Shown piece by piece: positions 60,341 to 64,000 of a DNA stretch of 64,000 nucleotides. The position numbers and the translations under genes are program-made. Position 1 is the stretch's first letter. Every line of letters starts with the position of its first letter. The DNA lies in contig NZ_CP109599.1 of assembly GCF_036231945.1 (NCBI RefSeq), positions 1,892,501-1,956,500 on the forward strand, read 5' to 3'. Source of the stretch: Streptomyces sp. NBC_01429. Its GTDB lineage: Bacteria; Actinomycetota; Actinomycetes; Streptomycetales; Streptomycetaceae. The notes below the pieces were generated by a model. That model searched no databases and was not told where the DNA came from. It saw only the letters and a program-made list of their open reading frames with translations.

Positions 60341-61133
60341 GCGGTGTGACGCACAGCCCCGACTGGCCCTCGGCCCAGTATTCGGGGTAGAGCAGATAGT
60401 CGGTGGTGGCGCACGAGTCACCGTCCGCCACCCGGTACTGGGCCCGGCCGGAGTCGCAGCTCACCGCTTCGATCTCCTGGCCGGGCCACTCTGTCTCGTT
60501 GCGCACGCAGTCGCCGACCGACACCCGGTCCGGCCCGCTGTCGCCGACCACCACGCCGATCACGATCAGCGAGGCGAAGCCGAGCACCAGCAGCGCGAGG
60601 GGCGTCAGGACCAGCAGGGCGGGCGCCCGGAACAGGACCCTGCTGCCCGGGTCGAGGGGCGGGCGCCAGCCGCCGTGCGGGGGCGGCAGCTTACGGAACC
60701 GGGCACGCGCCTCCACCACATTGAGCAGGACGACAAACGGCGTGATGAAGAAGGAGAACAGCCCCCACCAGCCCGCCGCGAGCGTGTTCGAGGTCATCCG
60801 GCGATACGTGGCGAGCCCGCACGAACGGCAGAAGAAGCCACGGCTCTTGAGCGAGCGCATCACGACGATCATGCCCTGATGGCCGCGGACCGTGGCCTCC
60901 ACCGCGGGCTGGGCGCCGCAGATCCCGCACACGGGGGCGGGACCGTACGGCGGCTGCTGCCCGTACGGTCCCGGTTGGCCGGCGGGCTGACCGTACGGCC
61001 CCGGTTGGCCGTAGGTCTGTCCGTAGCCCTGCCCGTACGGCGTCTGTTGGTGCTGCGGCCCGTACGGCTGCTGCGGGTACTGCTGTTGCGGGTACTGCTG
61101 CTGGTACGGGCCCGGTGACGGCGGCGTCGCCAT
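60333..61133 (-). CDS. Zinc-ribbon membrane protein with LppU-like C-terminus
   Basis: 266 residues. A Pro/Gln/Tyr/Gly-rich N-terminus (YQQQYPQQQYPQQPYGPQ repeats, to about 66); a zinc ribbon with C69-x2-C72 and C102-x2-C105; two membrane helices (about 118-140 and 166-190); then an outer domain SVGDCVRNETEWPGQEIEAV with four cysteines resembling the LppU/SCO3897 type. The ATG at 61133 has GGGGAG upstream. Role unknown; possibly a cell-surface stress or envelope protein. Confidence 0.82.
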   Translation of the reverse strand: MATPPSPGPYQQQYPQQQYPQQPYGPQHQQTPYGQGYGQTYGQPGPYGQPAGQPGPYGQQPPYGPAPVCGICGAQPAVEATVRGHQGMIVVMRSLKSRGFFCRSCGLATYRRMTSNTLAAGWWGLFSFFITPFVVLLNVVEARARFRKLPPPHGGWRPPLDPGSRVLFRAPALLVLTPLALLVLGFASLIVIGVVVGDSGPDRVSVGDCVRNETEWPGQEIEAVSCDSGRAQYRVADGDSCATTDYLLYPEYWAEGQSGLCVTPLS

Positions 61134-61227
61134 TGATGATCTCTCCCCTGTATGTACGACGGTCGCACTGTAGCCCGTCGCGACAGCGCCTCCTCGGGGA
61201 GCCGAAGGCAAGGGGATGGGCCGGAGG

Positions 61228-63201
61228 TCAGGGAACCGGCCGGTGGACGTCGGCCCGCTCGGACGGGCCCGGTGCCGCGTCCGCGATCCAGGGGCCTTCG
61301 CCGCTCGGGTCCACGATGCCCTCCTCCAGCCACTGGTACGTACCGGCCAGCACCCCGTCCACGACCTTGCGGTCGAGGTCGTCCGTGTTGGACCACAGGC
61401 GGGTGAAGAGCTCCTCGACGCGGAGGCGGGACTGCCGGCAGAAGACATCGGCGAGTTGGTACGCCTCGCGCCCGTGGTCCGCGTTCGCCCGCAGCAGTTC
61501 GGCCCGTACGCACGCCGCGCTCATCGCGAACAGTTCGGCGCCGATGTCGACGATCCGGCCGAGGAAGCCCTGTTTGGTCTCCATCCGGCCCTGCCAGCGC
61601 GACATGGCGTAGAAGGTGGAGCGGGCGAGCTTGCGCGAGGTCCGTTCCACATAGCGCAGATGCGGCGACAGATCCCGGTACCCGGCGGGATGGAACTCGG
61701 CGTACGAGGTGGGCAGTTGGCCGGGGCCCGCGACCAGCTTCGGCAGCCAGCGCGCGTAGAACCCGCCCGCCCGCGCGCCCGCCTTCGCCTTGTCGGAGAG
61801 GGACTTGTCCGGGTCGATGATGTCGCCCGCCACCGCGAGGTGCGCGTCGACGGCCTCGCGGGCGATCAGCAGGTGCATGATCTCGGTCGAGCCCTCGAAG
61901 ATGCGGTTGATCCGCAGATCGCGGAGCATCTGCTCGGCGGGGACGGCGCGTTCGCCCCGGGCCGCCAGGGAATCGGCGGTCTCGAAGCCGCGGCCACCGC
62001 GGATCTGGACCAGTTCGTCCGCCATCAGACAGCCCATCTCCGAGCCGAACAGCTTGGCGAGGGCCGCCTCGATGCGGATGTCGTTGCGGTCCTCGTCCGC
62101 CATCTGGGAGGAGAGGTCCACGACCGCCTCCAGCGCGAACGTGGTGGCGGCGATGAACGAGATCTTGGCGCCCACCGCCTCGTGCCGGGCCACGGGCTTG
62201 CCCCACTGCTCGCGCGCGGCCGACCACTCGCGGGCGATCTTCAGACACCACTTGCCGGCGCCCGCGCACATCGCGGGCAGCGAGAGCCGTCCGGTGTTGA
62301 GGGTGGTGAGGGCGATCTTGAGTCCCGCGCCCTCGGGTCCGATGCGGTTCGCGGCGGGGACCCGGACCTGGTGGAAGCGGGTGACACCGTTCTCCAGACC
62401 GCGCAGTCCCATGAAGGCGTTGCGGTTCTCGACGGTGATGCCCGGGGAGTCCGCCTCGACGACGAAGGCGCTGATCCCGCCCTTGGAGTCCGCCGTCCTC
62501 GGCACGCGGGCCATCACGACGAGCAGATCGGCGACGACGCCGTTGGTCGTCCACAGCTTCACGCCGTCGAGTACGTACGCGTCGCCGTCCGGCACGGCCG
62601 TCGTCGCCAGCCGGGCCGGGTCGGATCCCACGTCCGGCTCGGTCAGCAGGAAGGCCGAGATGTCCGTACGGGCCAGACGGGGCAGGAACGCCTCCTTCTG
62701 CTCCCGCGTGCCGAAAATCTTGAGCGGCTGCGGTACGCCGATCGACTGATGGGCCGAGAGCAGCGCGCCGACCGCCGGGCTGGCCGAGCCGACGAGCGCC
62801 AGGGCCTTGTTGTAGTACACCTGGGTGAGGCCGAGCCCGCCGTACTTGGTGTCGATCTTCATACCGAGCGCGCCCAGTTCCTTGAGGCCCTTGATGACCT
62901 CGTCGGGGATCCGGGCCTCGCGCTCGATCAGCGCGCCGTCGATCCTCGTCTCGCTGAACGCGCGCAGCTTGGCGAGGAACTCCTCGCCGCGCCTGACGTC
63001 CTCGGGCGCGGGCAGGGGGTGGGGGTGGATGAGGTCGAGGCGGAAGCGGCCGAGGAACATCTCCTTGGCGAAGCTGGGCTTGCGCCAGCCCTGTTCACGG
63101 GCGGCTTCTGCGACCTGTCGCGCCTCGCGCTCGGAGACCGTGGGCCTGCCCTGCGGTTCCTGCGGTGCGGACGCTGCTGAGGGTGCGGATGGGGCGGACA
63201 T
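61228..63201 (-). CDS. fadE: Long-type acyl-CoA dehydrogenase
   Basis: FAD-linked first step of fatty acyl-CoA beta-oxidation. 657 residues, much longer than the usual ~380, like the two-part VLCAD/ACAD9-like class with an extra C-terminal domain. ACAD core: FLLTEPDVGSDPARLATTAV, KLWTTNGVVADLLVVMARVP, and RGGRGFETADSLAARGERAV. The C-terminal half has MSRWQGRMETKQGFLGRIVD. The ATG at 63201 has GAGGTGAG upstream. Substrate chain length is unknown; the symbol is generic. Confidence 0.88.
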   Translation of the reverse strand: MSAPSAPSAASAPQEPQGRPTVSEREARQVAEAAREQGWRKPSFAKEMFLGRFRLDLIHPHPLPAPEDVRRGEEFLAKLRAFSETRIDGALIEREARIPDEVIKGLKELGALGMKIDTKYGGLGLTQVYYNKALALVGSASPAVGALLSAHQSIGVPQPLKIFGTREQKEAFLPRLARTDISAFLLTEPDVGSDPARLATTAVPDGDAYVLDGVKLWTTNGVVADLLVVMARVPRTADSKGGISAFVVEADSPGITVENRNAFMGLRGLENGVTRFHQVRVPAANRIGPEGAGLKIALTTLNTGRLSLPAMCAGAGKWCLKIAREWSAAREQWGKPVARHEAVGAKISFIAATTFALEAVVDLSSQMADEDRNDIRIEAALAKLFGSEMGCLMADELVQIRGGRGFETADSLAARGERAVPAEQMLRDLRINRIFEGSTEIMHLLIAREAVDAHLAVAGDIIDPDKSLSDKAKAGARAGGFYARWLPKLVAGPGQLPTSYAEFHPAGYRDLSPHLRYVERTSRKLARSTFYAMSRWQGRMETKQGFLGRIVDIGAELFAMSAACVRAELLRANADHGREAYQLADVFCRQSRLRVEELFTRLWSNTDDLDRKVVDGVLAGTYQWLEEGIVDPSGEGPWIADAAPGPSERADVHRPVP

Positions 63202-63283
63202 GAGGAACTCACCTCGCCGCGGAGTCGGGTCCAATGACGGTTCTTACCGGCTGGGACTACCTGTCCGTATCTACCCGAACAAC

Positions 63284-63322
63284 GCCGCCCGCACCAGTCG
63301 TGACGCGACGGGTGCGGGCGGC
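63284..63322 (-). terminator. Terminator between the aldehyde dehydrogenase and fadE
   Basis: 63284-63300 pairs with 63306-63322 (17 bp, one mismatch) with loop TGACG. It lies 72 bases past the aldehyde dehydrogenase stop, 83 before fadE. Confidence 0.8.
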
Positions 63323-63327
63323 GGGGT

Positions 63328-63359
63328 GAGGGTGCGGCGGGTTGAGGGTGCGGCGGGTT
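63328..63359. repeat. Two exact 16-bp tandem repeats
   Basis: GAGGGTGCGGCGGGTT occurs at 63328-63343 and 63344-63359, immediately beside the terminator in the 193-base gap. Likely a replication-slippage product. Confidence 0.7.
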
Positions 63360-63394
63360 GACGGGGTTCGGGCGAAGGGGCCGGGGCCCGGGTG

Positions 63395-64000
63395 TCAGAG
63401 GTCGAGGCCGGTGAGGACCATGACGCGCTCGTAGGTGTAGTCGTCCATGGCGAACCGCACGCCCTCGCGGCCGACGCCGGACTTCTTGACGCCGCCGTAC
63501 GGCATCTGGTCGGCGCGGTACGAGGGGACGTCCCCGACGATCACACCGCCGACCTCAAGGGCGCGGTGGGCGCGGAAGGCGGTCTGGAGGTCGTGGGTGA
63601 AGACGCCCGCCTGGAGACCGTACTTCGAGTCGTTCACCGCCTCGAACGCCTCGCTCTCGCTCTCGACCCGGCGCAGTGTGAGAACCGGCCCGAAGACCTC
63701 CTCGCGGGCGAGGGTGGTGTCCGCGGGGACGTCGGCGAGAACGGTGGGCGTGTAGCTCGCCCCGTCCCGCTTGCCGCCGGTGAGCAGCTGGGCGCCGTCG
63801 CGCACCGCCTCGTCCACCCACGCCTCGACCCGCTTGGCGGCGTCCTCGTTGACGAGGGGGCCGACATCGGTGGCGTCGTCGGCGGGGTCCCCGGTGATCT
63901 GGGCCTCGACGGCGGCGACGATCCTGGGGACCAGCCGCTCGTACACGGAGGCGTCCGCGATCACGCGCTGGACGGAGATGCAGGACTGGCCGCCCTGGTA
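63395..64000 (-). CDS. Aldehyde dehydrogenase, N-terminus cut by window edge
   Basis: NAD(P)-dependent oxidation of an aldehyde. 201 C-terminal residues are present, opening inside the catalytic motif (YQGGQSCISVQRV, with the nucleophile Cys seven residues in). Downstream, REEVFGPVLTLRRVES and PYGGVKKSGVGREGVRFAMD are the standard ALDH cofactor and C-terminal segments. About 270-300 residues lie outside. Substrate not assignable. Confidence 0.92.
   Translation of the reverse strand, partial: YQGGQSCISVQRVIADASVYERLVPRIVAAVEAQITGDPADDATDVGPLVNEDAAKRVEAWVDEAVRDGAQLLTGGKRDGASYTPTVLADVPADTTLAREEVFGPVLTLRRVESESEAFEAVNDSKYGLQAGVFTHDLQTAFRAHRALEVGGVIVGDVPSYRADQMPYGGVKKSGVGREGVRFAMDDYTYERVMVLTGLDL

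Overview
The window looks like a chromosomal core segment of a Streptomyces or a very close relative. Base composition is high-GC and codon third positions are mostly G or C. GTG starts and 4-base start/stop overlaps are common. The gene order is one I know from Streptomyces: rnj-dapA-thyX, dapB-M16 protease-pnp-rpsO, a type VII (ESX) secretion locus, ribF-truB-rbfA-DUF503-infB-ylxR-nusA-rimP, proS, and ispG-rseP-dxr. Species cannot be fixed from the sequence alone.

Left block (1-10,440, mostly minus strand): ribonuclease J (cut by the left edge), DapA, ThyX, two small membrane-associated proteins on the plus strand, a TPR-like membrane protein, DapB, an M16 zinc protease, polynucleotide phosphorylase and ribosomal protein S15. 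Lysine/diaminopimelate synthesis, dTMP synthesis and two RNA-decay nucleases sit together.

Type VII secretion block (10,658-33,890): membrane core genes eccD, eccC (one polypeptide with three ATPase domains), eccB and eccE; two mycosin proteases; two WXG100 (Esx) proteins; larger WXG100-like candidate substrates; a 694-residue unknown protein overlapping a small lipoprotein gene; a DUF397 protein; and a 1092-residue MinD/ParA-type ATPase resembling mycobacterial EspI. No eccA is visible. The centre of this block (about 18.8-21.9 kb) is clearly poorer in G+C than everything around it and holds the most accessory-looking genes.

Transport block (34,087-40,005, plus): a five-gene peptide/nickel-type ABC transporter. 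Its binding protein appears to be anchored by a C-terminal membrane segment rather than a lipid.

Translation block (40,061-48,311, minus): ribF, truB, rbfA, DUF503, infB, ylxR, nusA and rimP, the conserved nusA-infB neighbourhood with ribF at its end. Next come a Tat-type lipoprotein coupled to a DUF4439 ferritin-like protein, a phosphotransferase-fold protein lacking catalytic residues, and proS.

Right block (52,285-64,000): two GNAT acetyltransferases, the isoprenoid enzymes IspG and Dxr flanking a RseP-type site-2 protease, a lipoprotein, a GH64 beta-1,3-glucanase behind a textbook promoter whose -10 region overlaps a LacI-family-type palindrome, a zinc-ribbon membrane protein, a long acyl-CoA dehydrogenase, and an aldehyde dehydrogenase cut by the right edge. 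Several perfect inverted repeats separate the transcription units. No tRNA, rRNA, CRISPR array, insertion sequence or prophage was seen.
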